From Chloroflexota bacterium (GTDB lineage: Bacteria; Chloroflexota; UBA6077; FW602-bin22; JAMCYS01), in the NCBI GenBank assembly GCA_023473795.1, contig JAMCYS010000127.1, positions 1-64,000 on the forward strand: 64,000 nt of DNA. The letters run 5' to 3'. Positions 45,134 to 54,519 of this stretch are shown piece by piece (position 1 is the stretch's first letter; the number at the start of each line of letters is the position of its first letter). Position numbers and translations under genes: made by a program. The notes under the pieces were generated by a model, which did no database searches, had not been told where the DNA came from, and was given only the letters and a program-made list of their open reading frames with translations.

Positions 45134-46533
45134 AAATGGCAGTGCGGGTTCTAACGCTGGCCGAGGTAGAACAGGGGGCTGCTCCTTGCCAAGTGCACGG
45201 CAACGCGGGCCCCGACCTGGCATTTGCCAACGTCGTACACGACTCTCGGCTCGTGGTTCCCGGTTCACTCTTCGTCGCTCTTAAGGGAGAGAGGGACGGC
45301 CTGAACTTCGTGACGGACGCCGTGGCACGGGGCGCCAGTGGCATCATCGGCGAGCGGCTGCTGCCGGAAAGTCAGTGGCTGGAGCGCGCGGGCGGGCGCC
45401 CGGTCGCCTTCATCACAGTGGATGACTCCCTGCGCGCCCTGCAGCGACTTGCCCGTTGGTGGCGCGGGCGCCAGGACGTCGAGGTCGTGGGCATCACCGG
45501 CAGCGTCGGCAAGACGAGCACCAAGGAGGTCGTGGCCGGGGTTCTCGGGCGACGCTTCCGGGTGCTGAAGAACGAGAAGAACTACAACAACGAGATCGGT
45601 TTGCCGCTAACCCTGCTGCAGCTGGACGGCACCTACCAGAAGGCCGTGCTCGAGATGGGAATGTACGGCCTGGGGGAGATTCGCGACCTCTGCGCCCTGG
45701 CGCTGCCGACCGTCGGCGTAGTCACCAACGTGGGGCCTGTGCACCTGGAACGGCTGGGCACCATCGAGAACATCGCGCTGGCGAAGTCGGAGCTCGTGGC
45801 TGCCCTGCCGAGCAGCGGCCTGGCCGTGCTCAACGGCGATGACCACCGGGTGAGGGCGATGGCGGAGCGGACGCCCGCCGGCAGCGTTTTCTACGGCTTC
45901 GCGGAAGATTGCCGGGTGCGGGCGAGCGAGGTTGAGTCTCTGGGGCTGGAGGGTGTGCGCTTCACTCTCCACGCCTTGGGCCGAGAGGCCCGCGTCTCGC
46001 TACGGCTGGCCGGTCGCCACAACGTCTACAACGCTCTGGCCGGTGCGGCGGTCGGCTTCGCCTCCGGCTTGGACTGGGACGAGGTGCTGGAGGGCCTGGC
46101 GAGTTTGTCGAGCGGATTGCGCCTCGTGGTGGTGCCCGGACGCGGGGACTCGAACATCATCGACGACACCTACAACGCCAGCCCGGCCTCGATGTTGGCG
46201 GCTCTTGACTTGCTGGGCCAGCTGCCCGGCCAACGGACGGCCATCTTGGGCGACATGCTGGAGCTGGGTAGTTATGAGGAAGAGGGACACCGCGAGGTCG
46301 GCCGGCGTGCCGCCGAGGTCGTGCAGCGGCTGGTGGCCGTCGGCCCGCGGGCGCGGCTCATCGGCGAGGCGGCGACTGAGAGTGGCCTTGCCGATGTCAC
46401 TTACGCGCCAGATAGCGAGGCGGTGACCTACGAACCGCACGCCGGTGAGCACGTTTTAGTCAAGGGCTCGCGCTCGATGTTCATGGAGAAGGTGGTAGAG
46501 AAGCTGCGGGCGGGGCGAGAGCGTGACCGCTAG
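45130..46533 (+). CDS. murF: UDP-MurNAc-tripeptide-D-Ala-D-Ala ligase
   Basis: Adds D-Ala-D-Ala to the UDP-MurNAc-tripeptide in the cytoplasm. The 467 residues contain the N-terminal substrate domain (VVHDSRLVVPGSLFVALKGERDG), ATP loop GITGSVGKTSTKEVV, KNEKNYNNEIGLPLTLL (a MurF hallmark), and the C-terminal domain starting at DDTYNASPASMLAAL. It follows ftsI directly; the murE gene normally found between them is absent. Start ATG 45130; the stop region overlaps mraY by 11 bases. Confidence 0.95.
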   Translation: MKMAVRVLTLAEVEQGAAPCQVHGNAGPDLAFANVVHDSRLVVPGSLFVALKGERDGLNFVTDAVARGASGIIGERLLPESQWLERAGGRPVAFITVDDSLRALQRLARWWRGRQDVEVVGITGSVGKTSTKEVVAGVLGRRFRVLKNEKNYNNEIGLPLTLLQLDGTYQKAVLEMGMYGLGEIRDLCALALPTVGVVTNVGPVHLERLGTIENIALAKSELVAALPSSGLAVLNGDDHRVRAMAERTPAGSVFYGFAEDCRVRASEVESLGLEGVRFTLHALGREARVSLRLAGRHNVYNALAGAAVGFASGLDWDEVLEGLASLSSGLRLVVVPGRGDSNIIDDTYNASPASMLAALDLLGQLPGQRTAILGDMLELGSYEEEGHREVGRRAAEVVQRLVAVGPRARLIGEAATESGLADVTYAPDSEAVTYEPHAGEHVLVKGSRSMFMEKVVEKLRAGRERDR

Positions 46534-47485
46534 CGCGCGCGCTCTGCTGCTCGGTTTGCTGGCGTTCGCCGTGGCTGTGGCCTGGGGACCGTTCCTCATC
46601 GCCTGGCTGCGGCGGCTGAAGTTCGGCAAGCGCATTCGCGAGGAGGGGCCGCAAAGCCATATGGGCAAGACCGGCACGCCCACGATGGGTGGCTGGCTAA
46701 TGGTGGGCACGACGGCCCTCCTGTCGCTGGCGCTGCTGCGCGATTGGCCCCAGACAGCTCTACCGTTGGCGGCGGCGCTAATCTTCGCCGTCATCGGCTC
46801 ACTGGATGACCTGGCCAATATGCGTTCGCGCAGTGGCCACGGCTTCCAGGTGCGCTGGAAGTTCCCCCTGCACGGCGCCATCTCCCTAGGCCTGGCGCTT
46901 CTGCTCTACTCCTGGCTGGGCCTGCACAGCGTCTGGCTACCCGCCCTCGGCAACGTCGACATCGGCGCCTGGTACGTGCCTCTGGCGGCGCTGGCCATCT
47001 TCAGCACGGCGGCGGCGGTCAACGAGGCGGACGGTCTGGACGGTCTGGCGGCGGGATTGGCGGCCATAGCCTTTGCCGCTTACGGGGTGATCGCTCTGCG
47101 CAACGGGCAGGCGGACTTGGCGGCCTTCTGTCTGGTGCTGGTGGGTTCGGCCCTGGGGTTCTTGTGGTTCAACGTCAACCCGGCTCGCATGTTCATGGGT
47201 GACGCCGGTGCGCTGGCTTTGGGCGCGGGCTTGGCCACGGTGGCGCTCGTGGCCGGGCAGGTGCTACTGGTGCTGGTCATCGGCCTCGTCTTCGTGGCCG
47301 AGACCGCCTCGGTGCTGCTGCAGGTGGCCTACTTCCGGCTGACCCACGGCAGGCGCCTGTTCAAGATGTCGCCGCTGCACCATCACTTCGAGCTGAGCGG
47401 CTGGACCGAGGTGCAGACGGTGCAGCGCTTCTGGCTGGTCGGATTGCTCGCCGCCGGGCTGGGCCTGGCGCTCTTCTTGGCGTAG
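46523..47485 (+). CDS. mraY: Phospho-N-acetylmuramoyl-pentapeptide transferase
   Basis: Integral membrane enzyme that attaches phospho-MurNAc-pentapeptide to undecaprenyl phosphate, making lipid I. The 320 residues hold about ten membrane helices with cytoplasmic loops MGKTGTPTMGG, IGSLDDLANMR, NEADGLDGLAAG and FNVNPARMFMGDAGALALG; PLHHHFELSGW is the diagnostic MraY histidine motif. Length is somewhat shorter than E. coli MraY (360) but normal for Gram-positive-type enzymes. GTG 46523 overlaps murF. Confidence 0.95.
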   Translation: MTASARALLLGLLAFAVAVAWGPFLIAWLRRLKFGKRIREEGPQSHMGKTGTPTMGGWLMVGTTALLSLALLRDWPQTALPLAAALIFAVIGSLDDLANMRSRSGHGFQVRWKFPLHGAISLGLALLLYSWLGLHSVWLPALGNVDIGAWYVPLAALAIFSTAAAVNEADGLDGLAAGLAAIAFAAYGVIALRNGQADLAAFCLVLVGSALGFLWFNVNPARMFMGDAGALALGAGLATVALVAGQVLLVLVIGLVFVAETASVLLQVAYFRLTHGRRLFKMSPLHHHFELSGWTEVQTVQRFWLVGLLAAGLGLALFLA

Positions 47486-47490
47486 GGGAC

Positions 47491-48900
47491 ATGGCTGAGA
47501 ACTGGGAGCACAACCTAAGAGGGCTGAAGGCCACGCTGATTGGCCTGGGCACGCGGACAAACGTGGCTCTGGCGCGCTTCCTCGTTTCTCGGGGGGCGCT
47601 GCTGACCATCAGCGACCGCAAGCCGGCCGATCAGCTGCGCCAGGAGATCGCCCTGCTGGGCAACCTGCCGGTGCGGCTCTCCCTGGGCGCCAACCGGGTT
47701 GAGGATACGGTCGGCGCCGACGTCGTCTTCGTCACCCCGGGGGCACCGCGTGACCTGCCGGCGGTTGTCGCCGCGGTCGAGAAGGGCGTGCCGGTCAGTT
47801 CCGAGATCGAGCTGCTGTTTGCCCTGTGCCCGGCGCCCATCGTCGGCATCACCGGCTCCAGTGGCAAAAGCACGACGACGACCCTGGTGGGCGAGATCAT
47901 GCTCGCCGCCGGGCTAACTGTCTACGTGGGGGGCAATCTGGGCACGCCGCTAATCGACAAGATCGACGACCTACGTCCCAGCGATTGGATCGTGCTGGAA
48001 CTCTCCAGCTTCCAGCTCGAGGCCATGCGCCGCAGCCCACACGTCGCGGCGATACTCAACATAACACCCAATCACCTAGACCGGCATCCCTCGATGGAGC
48101 ACTACGCCGAGTCCAAGCGCAACATTATCCGCAACCAGTCGGCTGATGATTGGGCGATTCTGGGCTATGCCAACGACCTGACCAGGGCTTATGGCCGTTC
48201 CTGTGCCGCCAGACGGCTCTACTTTGGCGTGGACGAAGTAGAGGGCGATGGCGCGTTCTGCGCCGACGGGGCAGTCTGGCTCCGCCTGGGGGGCGAACGG
48301 CGAAGAGTCCTTGATCTGGCGGAGATACGGCTGCGCGGCCGTCATAATCTGGAGAACGTGACCGCCGCCGTGGCCATCACTGCCGCCGTGGGCGTGCCGG
48401 TGGAGGCCATGCGGCATGTTACCGCCTCTTTTGCCGGCATCGAGCATCGCCTGGAGCCGGTGCGCACCATTGACGGCGTGCAGTTCGTCAACGACTCCAT
48501 CGCGACGGCGCCGGAGCGGGCGGCGGCGGCCCTGCGCTCTTTCGCGGAGCCAGTCGTATTGCTGGCCGGTGGACGGGACAAGCACCTACCCTTGGACGAG
48601 TTCGCCCAGCTGGTGCGGGCGCGGGTGCGGGATCTCGTACTGTTCGGCGAGGCTGCCGGGCTGCTGGAAGAGGCCCTGGGCCGCGCGGGGGCACCCCCGC
48701 CGCCAATTCACCACGTGTCCAACCTGGCGGAGGCGGTGCCCCTGGCCGCGGCCTTGGCTGCCCCGGGAGACGTGGTGTTGCTCTCCCCCGCTTTCACAAG
48801 CTACGACCAGTTTCGCGACTTCGAGGAGCGCGGCCGCGAATTCAAGCGACTGGTGAACGAGTTGCCGGACACGCTGGCGGAGGTGCGCCGTGGCCGTTAG
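47491..48900 (+). CDS. murD: UDP-MurNAc-L-alanine:D-glutamate ligase
   Basis: Adds D-glutamate to UDP-MurNAc-L-Ala. The 469 residues show an N-terminal Rossmann-like domain (LIGLGTRTNVALARFL), ATP loop GITGSSGKSTTTTL, LELSSFQLEAMRRSPHVAAILNITPNHLDRH, HNLENVTAAVAI and the C-terminal FVNDSIATAPERAAAALRSF with LAGGRDKHLPLDEF. These are classical MurD signatures. ATG 47491 lies five bases after mraY; the stop overlaps ftsW by 11 bases. Confidence 0.95.
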   Translation: MAENWEHNLRGLKATLIGLGTRTNVALARFLVSRGALLTISDRKPADQLRQEIALLGNLPVRLSLGANRVEDTVGADVVFVTPGAPRDLPAVVAAVEKGVPVSSEIELLFALCPAPIVGITGSSGKSTTTTLVGEIMLAAGLTVYVGGNLGTPLIDKIDDLRPSDWIVLELSSFQLEAMRRSPHVAAILNITPNHLDRHPSMEHYAESKRNIIRNQSADDWAILGYANDLTRAYGRSCAARRLYFGVDEVEGDGAFCADGAVWLRLGGERRRVLDLAEIRLRGRHNLENVTAAVAITAAVGVPVEAMRHVTASFAGIEHRLEPVRTIDGVQFVNDSIATAPERAAAALRSFAEPVVLLAGGRDKHLPLDEFAQLVRARVRDLVLFGEAAGLLEEALGRAGAPPPPIHHVSNLAEAVPLAAALAAPGDVVLLSPAFTSYDQFRDFEERGREFKRLVNELPDTLAEVRRGR

Positions 48901-50041
48901 AGTGGCTGCTCGCCGACGAGCTGGTCCGGCGGGAGGCATTGACCTGCCGCTGCTCGCGGTGGTGCTGGCTTTACTGGTGTTGGGCATCGACATGGTCTAT
49001 AGCGCCAGCTTTGTCTTGGCGCACAACAGCACCCTCTACGACAGCGACAGCTACTTCATGGTGCGTCAGGTAATGTTCGCCGTCATCGGCGCCGTGGCGA
49101 TGCTGTTGGTCGCTCGGTCCGACTATCACGTCATGCAGCGCTACTCCGTGCTTCTGCTGGCCGTCTCCGTGGTCATGCTGTTCGCGGTGCTTGTACCGGG
49201 AATTGGGCACGTGGAGTACGGCGCCCAGCGGTGGTTGAAGCTGGGCCCGCTGCCTCCCATCCAGCCCAGCGAGCTGGCCAAGCTGGCGGTGGTGGTCTAT
49301 TTCGCCGATTGGCTCTCCCGCAAGGGTGAAAACGTGCGTGACCTTACCTACGGCTCGCTGCCCTTCGCCATCATTCTGGTGGTGATCGTGGCCTTGGTGA
49401 TGCTGCAGCCCGATCTCGGCACGAGCACGGTGATCGTGGCCAGCGCCGTTGCCGTCTTCTTCGTCGGCGGGGCGCACCTGGCACATTTCAGCGGCGGTCT
49501 AGCCCTGGGTGGCGCAGCATTGGCCATGCTTATCCGCGTCTCGGGCTACCGCTGGAGCCGCTTCATCGCCTTCCTCAATCCTCAGGACGACCCGACGGGC
49601 GCTGGCTGGCATACCATTCAGACGAGCATCGCTCTCGGGTCAGGGGGGCTCTTCGGGCTCGGCCTGGGGGAAAGCAGGCAGAAGTTCTACTGGGTACCGG
49701 GCGCGCATACGGATGCGATCTACTCGATCATAGGGGAGGAGTTGGGCTTCATCGGCTGCCTGGCGGTGCTGGCGCTGTTCGGCGTGCTGGCGCAGCGCGG
49801 TTTCTCCATCGCCCGACGGGCGCCAGACCAGTTCGGCGCTCTCCTGGCGGTTGGTTCCACCTGCCTCCTGGTGTTTCAGGCGGCGATCAACATCGGGGTG
49901 GTCGCGGCTGTGTTGCCGTTTACAGGCATCACCCTGCCATTTATCAGTTCGGGCGGCTCTTCGCTTGTGGTCTCGATGGTAGCTGTCGGCTGCCTCTTGA
50001 GCGTCTCGCGTCAGGCAAGCGCGCCTGCTGCGGCGAGGTGA
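48890..50041 (+). CDS. ftsW: FtsW, septal peptidoglycan glycosyltransferase (SEDS family)
   Basis: Polytopic SEDS glycosyltransferase polymerising lipid II at the division site. The 383 residues have about ten helices and SEDS signatures: GAQRWLKLGPLPPIQPSELAKLAVVVYFADWL, MLQPDLGTSTVI, GSGGLFGLGLGESRQKFYWVPGAHTDAIYSIIGEELGF and LPFTGITLPFISSGGSSLV. The catalytic Asp region is the PGAHTD loop. GTG 48890; stop TGA at 50039-50041. FtsW pairs with FtsI encoded upstream. Confidence 0.95.
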   Translation: MAVRVAARRRAGPAGGIDLPLLAVVLALLVLGIDMVYSASFVLAHNSTLYDSDSYFMVRQVMFAVIGAVAMLLVARSDYHVMQRYSVLLLAVSVVMLFAVLVPGIGHVEYGAQRWLKLGPLPPIQPSELAKLAVVVYFADWLSRKGENVRDLTYGSLPFAIILVVIVALVMLQPDLGTSTVIVASAVAVFFVGGAHLAHFSGGLALGGAALAMLIRVSGYRWSRFIAFLNPQDDPTGAGWHTIQTSIALGSGGLFGLGLGESRQKFYWVPGAHTDAIYSIIGEELGFIGCLAVLALFGVLAQRGFSIARRAPDQFGALLAVGSTCLLVFQAAINIGVVAAVLPFTGITLPFISSGGSSLVVSMVAVGCLLSVSRQASAPAAAR

Positions 50042-50045
50042 GTTG

Positions 50046-51167
50046 GTGCGGTTGCTGGTGACGGGCGGCGGCACGGGCGGTCACGTCTACCCGGCTCTTT
50101 CCATTCTGGCGGCGCTTCGTCGGGGTCTGGCGAAGCGCAATGAGGGCAACGTGCAGGTACTCTACCTGGGCAGCCGGGGCGGGCTGGAGGAAGGCATCGT
50201 GAAGCGGGCCGGTTTGCCTTTTCGCACAGTGCCTACTGGCGCCGTTGTCGGTCGCTCGCCGCTCGCCGTGCTGACGAACCTGGTGCGCACGGTGGCCGGC
50301 ACTCTGGCCAGCTGGCGGCTCATCAGGGGCTTCCGGCCGCAGGTGTTGCTGGCCACCGGTGGGTATGTCGCCGTGCCGGCGGTGCTGGCGGCGCGCCTGG
50401 CCGGCGTGCCGTCTTTGATCTACCTGCCCGATGTCACGCCCGGGCTGGCAGTGCGCTTCCTCTCTCGCTTCGCCGCCAAGGTGGCAGTCACGTTTGCCGA
50501 CACCCAGCGCTGGCTGCCCGCGGAGAGGACGGTCGTCACCGGCTACCCAGTGCGGGAGGAGCTGTTCGGGGTGGACCGGGCCGCCGCACGGCAGGCCCTT
50601 GGCCTGCACGATGGTTTGCCGGTGGTTGTAGTGCTGGGCGGCAGCCGGGGCTCTCGCTCCATCAACCGGGCCGTGCGCGCGGCTTGGTCGGAGCTGTTGC
50701 CTGTCTGTCACATCCTCCACGTCGCGGGTTTGCTGGACGAGCCGTGGCTGGCGAAGGAGGCGCAGGACCTGTCGGCCGAGCTGCACGCCCATTACCACCT
50801 GTACGCCTATCTGCACGAGGAATTGCCGCAAGCTCTCGCTGCGGCCGACATTGCCGTCTCACGCGCCGGGGCTTCCATTATGGGGGAATATCCTGCCGTC
50901 GGCGTAGCCAGTGTATTGGTGCCCTACCCCTACGCGGGAGGTCATCAGGTGCTCAACGCCCGGCAATTGGTCGCCCAAGGGGCAGCTCTGATCGTGAACG
51001 ACGGGGAACTACCGTCAGGTGCCCTGGGTCTCGCCGTGCGCCAGCTCCTGGCCGACCCGGAACGCCTGGCCGCGATGCGGGCGGCGGCGCGGGAGTTGGC
51101 GAAGCCCAATGCGGCCCAGGATATCGCCGACTTACTGTTGGCGCTGGCCGGGCGGAGGGCGGCATGA
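50046..51167 (+). CDS. murG: UDP-GlcNAc:lipid I N-acetylglucosaminyltransferase
   Basis: Peripheral membrane GT-B enzyme (GT28) converting lipid I to lipid II. N-terminal LLVTGGGTGGHVYPALSIL is the MurG glycine-rich loop; the middle has PQVLLATGGYVAVPAVLAARLAGVP; the C-terminal domain has VVVLGGSRGSRSINRAV, SRAGASIMGEY and VPYPYAGGHQVLNAR, with the donor-binding region. GTG 50046 is preferred over TTG 50043 because GAGGTGA (50035-50041) sits four bases before it. 373 residues. The stop overlaps murC as ATGA. Confidence 0.95.
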   Translation: MRLLVTGGGTGGHVYPALSILAALRRGLAKRNEGNVQVLYLGSRGGLEEGIVKRAGLPFRTVPTGAVVGRSPLAVLTNLVRTVAGTLASWRLIRGFRPQVLLATGGYVAVPAVLAARLAGVPSLIYLPDVTPGLAVRFLSRFAAKVAVTFADTQRWLPAERTVVTGYPVREELFGVDRAAARQALGLHDGLPVVVVLGGSRGSRSINRAVRAAWSELLPVCHILHVAGLLDEPWLAKEAQDLSAELHAHYHLYAYLHEELPQALAAADIAVSRAGASIMGEYPAVGVASVLVPYPYAGGHQVLNARQLVAQGAALIVNDGELPSGALGLAVRQLLADPERLAAMRAAARELAKPNAAQDIADLLLALAGRRAA

Positions 51168-52549
51168 CGACTGGAGTGCTGGGCGGCAAGTACGGGCGCG
51201 TCCACTTCGTCGGCGTCGGCGGCACCGGCATGGCGCCGCTGGCCCGCATGCTGCGGGAGGCCGGCTGCCAGGTGACCGGCTCCGACCTCAACGAGTCGGG
51301 CGCCACCGCCTGGCTGCGCGAGGCGGGGATTCCCGTCCAGCGCGGCCACCGAGCGGAGAACGTGGGCGAGGCCGAGCTGGTTGTGGCCTCCTCCGCCGTG
51401 CCGGCAGACAACCCGGAACTTGTCCACGCCCGCGAGCGCGGGCTGCCCGTGCTCAAGCGGGCCGAGGTGCTGGGTCTGTTGACGCGTGAGCGCCAGACGA
51501 TCGCCGTGGCCGGCACGCACGGGAAGACCACGACCTCTGCCATGTGCGCGGTCATCCTCGCGACGGCGGGCCTCGATCCTTCCTATATGGTCGGGGGCCA
51601 CGTCATCGACCTGGCGGGAAGCGGCCATTGGGGAACCGGCGAATGGCTGGTGGCGGAAGCGGACGAATTCGATGGCTCGTTCCTGCGTTTCGCGCCGCGC
51701 GTCGCCGTGGTGACCAGCATTGAGGCCGACCACCTGGATTACTACGGCAGTCTGGAGAACGTGATCGAGGCTTTCCACCGATTCGTGGCCCTGGTGCCCG
51801 CCGCGGGCGCCGTGATTGGCTGTGCCGACTACCCGACCGTGCGGCGGGTCATGGCGGATGCCACGGCCAGGAGGATCTCCTACGGACTCAGCGCCGAGGC
51901 CGAGTGGCGCGCCGACCAAGTGCGCTTGGACGAGACCGGCAGCCATTTCACGGCCGTGCGCGAGGGAGAGCGCTTGGGCGACTTCACCCTGCGCATGCCG
52001 GGGTTGCACAACGTGGCCAACGCTTTGGGAGCGTTGGCCGCCAGCCGGGAGGCCGGCGTGCCGTTGGCTGCCGCCCGCGAGGCGCTGGCCGAGTATAGGG
52101 GTGCCGGGCGACGCTTCGAGGAGAAGGGCAGGGCCGGAGGCGTCGTGGTGGTGGACGACTATGGCCACCATCCCACCGAAATCGTGGCCTCGCTGGCGGC
52201 GGCGCGCACCAGGAACCCGAAACGGCTGGTGGTCGTCTTCCAGCCACATACCTACCATCGGACGAAGTCGTTCCTGCCGGACTTCGCGCGCGCCCTGGCG
52301 GCGGCCGACGTAGTGGCGGTGACTGACGTCTACATGCCGGCGGGGCGCGAAGTCGATACGCTCGGCGTCAGCGCGGGCGACATCGTGCGCCTGATGAACC
52401 ACCCCGACGCGCACTATGTCGGGGGCCTGGACGACGCGGTGGCATACTTGCTTGGCCACCTGACGCCGGGCGACCTGCTGCTGACGATGGGCGCCGGCGA
52501 CGTTTTTCGCGTGGGCGAGGAGGTGCTGCGGCGCCTCCCGGCCGAGTAA
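51164..52549 (+). CDS. murC: UDP-MurNAc:L-alanine ligase
   Basis: First amino-acid-adding ligase of peptidoglycan synthesis. The 461 residues begin MTTGVLGGKYGRVHFVGVGGTGMAPLARM, with the ATP loop VAGTHGKTTTSAM, VAEADEFDGSFLRF, HNVANALGALAA and GGVVVVDDYGHHPTEI, all MurC signatures. ATG 51164 (ATGA with the murG stop) replaces the ORF-track start at 50684, which lies inside murG. murB, usually next, is absent; 31 bases follow before ddl. Confidence 0.96.
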   Translation: MTTGVLGGKYGRVHFVGVGGTGMAPLARMLREAGCQVTGSDLNESGATAWLREAGIPVQRGHRAENVGEAELVVASSAVPADNPELVHARERGLPVLKRAEVLGLLTRERQTIAVAGTHGKTTTSAMCAVILATAGLDPSYMVGGHVIDLAGSGHWGTGEWLVAEADEFDGSFLRFAPRVAVVTSIEADHLDYYGSLENVIEAFHRFVALVPAAGAVIGCADYPTVRRVMADATARRISYGLSAEAEWRADQVRLDETGSHFTAVREGERLGDFTLRMPGLHNVANALGALAASREAGVPLAAAREALAEYRGAGRRFEEKGRAGGVVVVDDYGHHPTEIVASLAAARTRNPKRLVVVFQPHTYHRTKSFLPDFARALAAADVVAVTDVYMPAGREVDTLGVSAGDIVRLMNHPDAHYVGGLDDAVAYLLGHLTPGDLLLTMGAGDVFRVGEEVLRRLPAE

Positions 52550-52580
52550 TCACTAGTGAACATAACCACAGTGAAGCCAA

Positions 52581-53690
52581 ATGAGCGATAGACAACGGGT
52601 AGCGGTGGTCTTTGGCGGCAAGTCGGGCGAGCACGAAGTCTCGTTGCACTCGGCAGCCTCGGTCATCGCCGCTCTTCCCAAGGACAAGTACGAAGTGGTG
52701 CTCGTCGGCATCGACAAAGCCGGGCGCTGGCTGCTGGGGGAGGACGCGGCGGCGCTCCTGGCCGGCAGACCCGTGCCGGCGTCGGCGCGGCTGGTGCTCC
52801 CGGCCGACCCCGCCAACGGTCTCGTCGCGGTCGACCCCCGGGGCGGCAGCGTGAGCCGGGAGCGCGTGGACGTCTTCTTCCCCGTGCTGCACGGCACTTT
52901 CGGCGAAGACGGCACAATTCAAGGCCTTTTCGAAATGGCGGACGTGCCCTACGTGGGGGCGGGTGTAGCCGCCTCGGCGGTGGGAATGGACAAGGTGTTG
53001 ATGCGCAACCTGTTCCGCCAGGCGGGCCTGCCCGTGGTCGATGCCGCCCATTACCTGCGTCGCCAATGGCGGGCGGAGCCCGAGACGGTGCTGTCCCTGG
53101 TTGAGGAGCGCTTTGGTTACCCCTGCTTCGTCAAGCCGGCGAACCTGGGATCCAGCGTGGGCGTGTCCAAGGCGCACAACCGAAGCGAGCTGGAACGGGC
53201 GCTGGCGCTCGCCGCTCGCTACGATCGCAAACTACTGGTGGAGCAGGCCGTCAATGCCAGGGAGATAGAGTGTAGCGTCTTGGGCAACGACGAGCCCATC
53301 GCCTCCGTGCCGGGCGAGATCGTTCCCAGCCGCGAATTCTACGACTACGCCGCCAAGTACATCGACGAGGGTTCCAGACTGCTCATACCGGCGCCGCTCG
53401 ACGACGCCACGGCGGCGCAAGTGCGGGCGCTGGCGGTGCGAGCCTTCCAGGCGGTCGACGCTGCCGGCATGGGCCGGATCGATTTCTTCCTGGACCGTGA
53501 CAGCGGGCGCGTCTACGTCAACGAGATTAACACGATTCCCGGTTTCACCAACATCAGTATGTACCCCAAGCTGTGGGAGGCGACGGGCATACCTTACTCC
53601 GAGCTGCTGCATCGTTTGGTGCAGCTGGCGCTGGACCGATATGAAGACAAGCACGCCTCGGCGACGACATACGAGGCGGAGGGGCTGTAG
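52581..53690 (+). CDS. ddl: D-alanine-D-alanine ligase
   Basis: ATP-grasp ligase making D-Ala-D-Ala for MurF. The 369 residues start RVAVVFGGKSGEHEVSLHSAASV, then FFPVLHGTFGEDGTIQGLFEMADVPYVG, FVKPANLGSSVGVSKAHN, VEQAVNAREIECSVLG and VYVNEINTIPGFTNISMYPKLWEATG. The Ser-150/Tyr-216 equivalents look like the D-Ala-D-Ala type, not the VanA lactate type. ATG 52581 has no strong ribosome site. It is followed by ftsQ after 43 bases. Confidence 0.95.
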   Translation: MSDRQRVAVVFGGKSGEHEVSLHSAASVIAALPKDKYEVVLVGIDKAGRWLLGEDAAALLAGRPVPASARLVLPADPANGLVAVDPRGGSVSRERVDVFFPVLHGTFGEDGTIQGLFEMADVPYVGAGVAASAVGMDKVLMRNLFRQAGLPVVDAAHYLRRQWRAEPETVLSLVEERFGYPCFVKPANLGSSVGVSKAHNRSELERALALAARYDRKLLVEQAVNAREIECSVLGNDEPIASVPGEIVPSREFYDYAAKYIDEGSRLLIPAPLDDATAAQVRALAVRAFQAVDAAGMGRIDFFLDRDSGRVYVNEINTIPGFTNISMYPKLWEATGIPYSELLHRLVQLALDRYEDKHASATTYEAEGL

Positions 53691-53733
53691 TTGTCTCTCT
53701 TGGTTGGGCGAGAGGACGCATCTGGAGGGGGCG

Positions 53734-54504
53734 GTGGCGGTTAGGGGCGCGAACAGACAGCGAGCGGGGGCGAGGGCTCTTCCGGCACGCCCGCCACGCA
53801 CGCGAGCCGCGCGGAGCCTCTGGGCCATCGCCTACCGGCTGTGCTGCTTATTGTTCGCGGTCGGCTTGGCTGGCCTGCTTTGGCAGCTGCTGACAGCCGC
53901 CGCCTTTCGGGTCGATCGGGTCGACGTCAAGGGCAACTACCTACTGACGCGCGACGAGATCAACCAGACGGCCGGTGTCTTGGGGCAAAACCTACTCAGC
54001 CTGGACAGGCAGCAGGTGGCTAGGAAGGTGCTCGGCCTGGGGACGGTGAAAAGCGTGGAAGTAAGGCTGTCGCTGCCTAACGCCGTGAGCCTGTTGGTGG
54101 AGGAATACGAGCCCAGGTACATCTGGCAGGTCGGCGAAGTCCCCTACCTGGTCGACGAGCGCGGGGTAGTACTGGCGCAGGCTGCCGCGCCAGCGCCGTT
54201 GCCGGGCCTGAAGGAGCTCGACGGCAAGCCCAGGCGGCGCGGCGAGCGGGTTAACCTCGAGGCTTTGCAGGCGGCGGCGCGGCTCAAGAACCTGTGGCCT
54301 ACTTGGCTGGGAGCATATCCCGGTATGGAACTGAGCAAGGGTGGATTGGCGCTGAACGGCGGCAAATGGCGAGCCGATCTGGGGTCCGGCGCCGATTTGG
54401 AGGCGAAGGTGCTGGCTTTGGCCGCCGTCTTCGACAAACGTGGTTCGGACAATCTGCCCAGTTACATAGATGTTAGCTTGCCCGAACGACCGTATTTCAA
54501 GTGA
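53734..54504 (+). CDS. ftsQ: FtsQ/DivIB cell division protein
   Basis: 256-residue bitopic protein: a basic cytoplasmic tail (about 30 residues), one membrane helix (LCCLLFAVGLAGLLWQLLTAAAF), a POTRA domain (VDRVDVKGNYLLTRDEINQTAGVLGQNLLSLDRQQV) and the FtsQ-type domain (LSLPNAVSLLVEEYEPRYIW; YLVDERGVVL). It nucleates the FtsQLB complex. GTG 53734 with GGAGGGG three bases upstream is the best start; the ORF-track start at 53497 lies within ddl. Confidence 0.9.
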   Translation: MAVRGANRQRAGARALPARPPRTRAARSLWAIAYRLCCLLFAVGLAGLLWQLLTAAAFRVDRVDVKGNYLLTRDEINQTAGVLGQNLLSLDRQQVARKVLGLGTVKSVEVRLSLPNAVSLLVEEYEPRYIWQVGEVPYLVDERGVVLAQAAAPAPLPGLKELDGKPRRRGERVNLEALQAAARLKNLWPTWLGAYPGMELSKGGLALNGGKWRADLGSGADLEAKVLALAAVFDKRGSDNLPSYIDVSLPERPYFK

Positions 54505-54519
54505 GGGGTAGGGAGAGCT

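Noticed and set aside
43979-45268. 429-residue minus-strand ORF opposite ftsI
   Set aside because: Antisense shadow of a gene with all three penicillin-binding motifs.
50945-52459. 504-residue minus-strand ORF opposite murG and murC
   Set aside because: Shadow ORF in GC-rich sequence, rich in His, Arg and Gly; murC is unmistakable on the plus strand.
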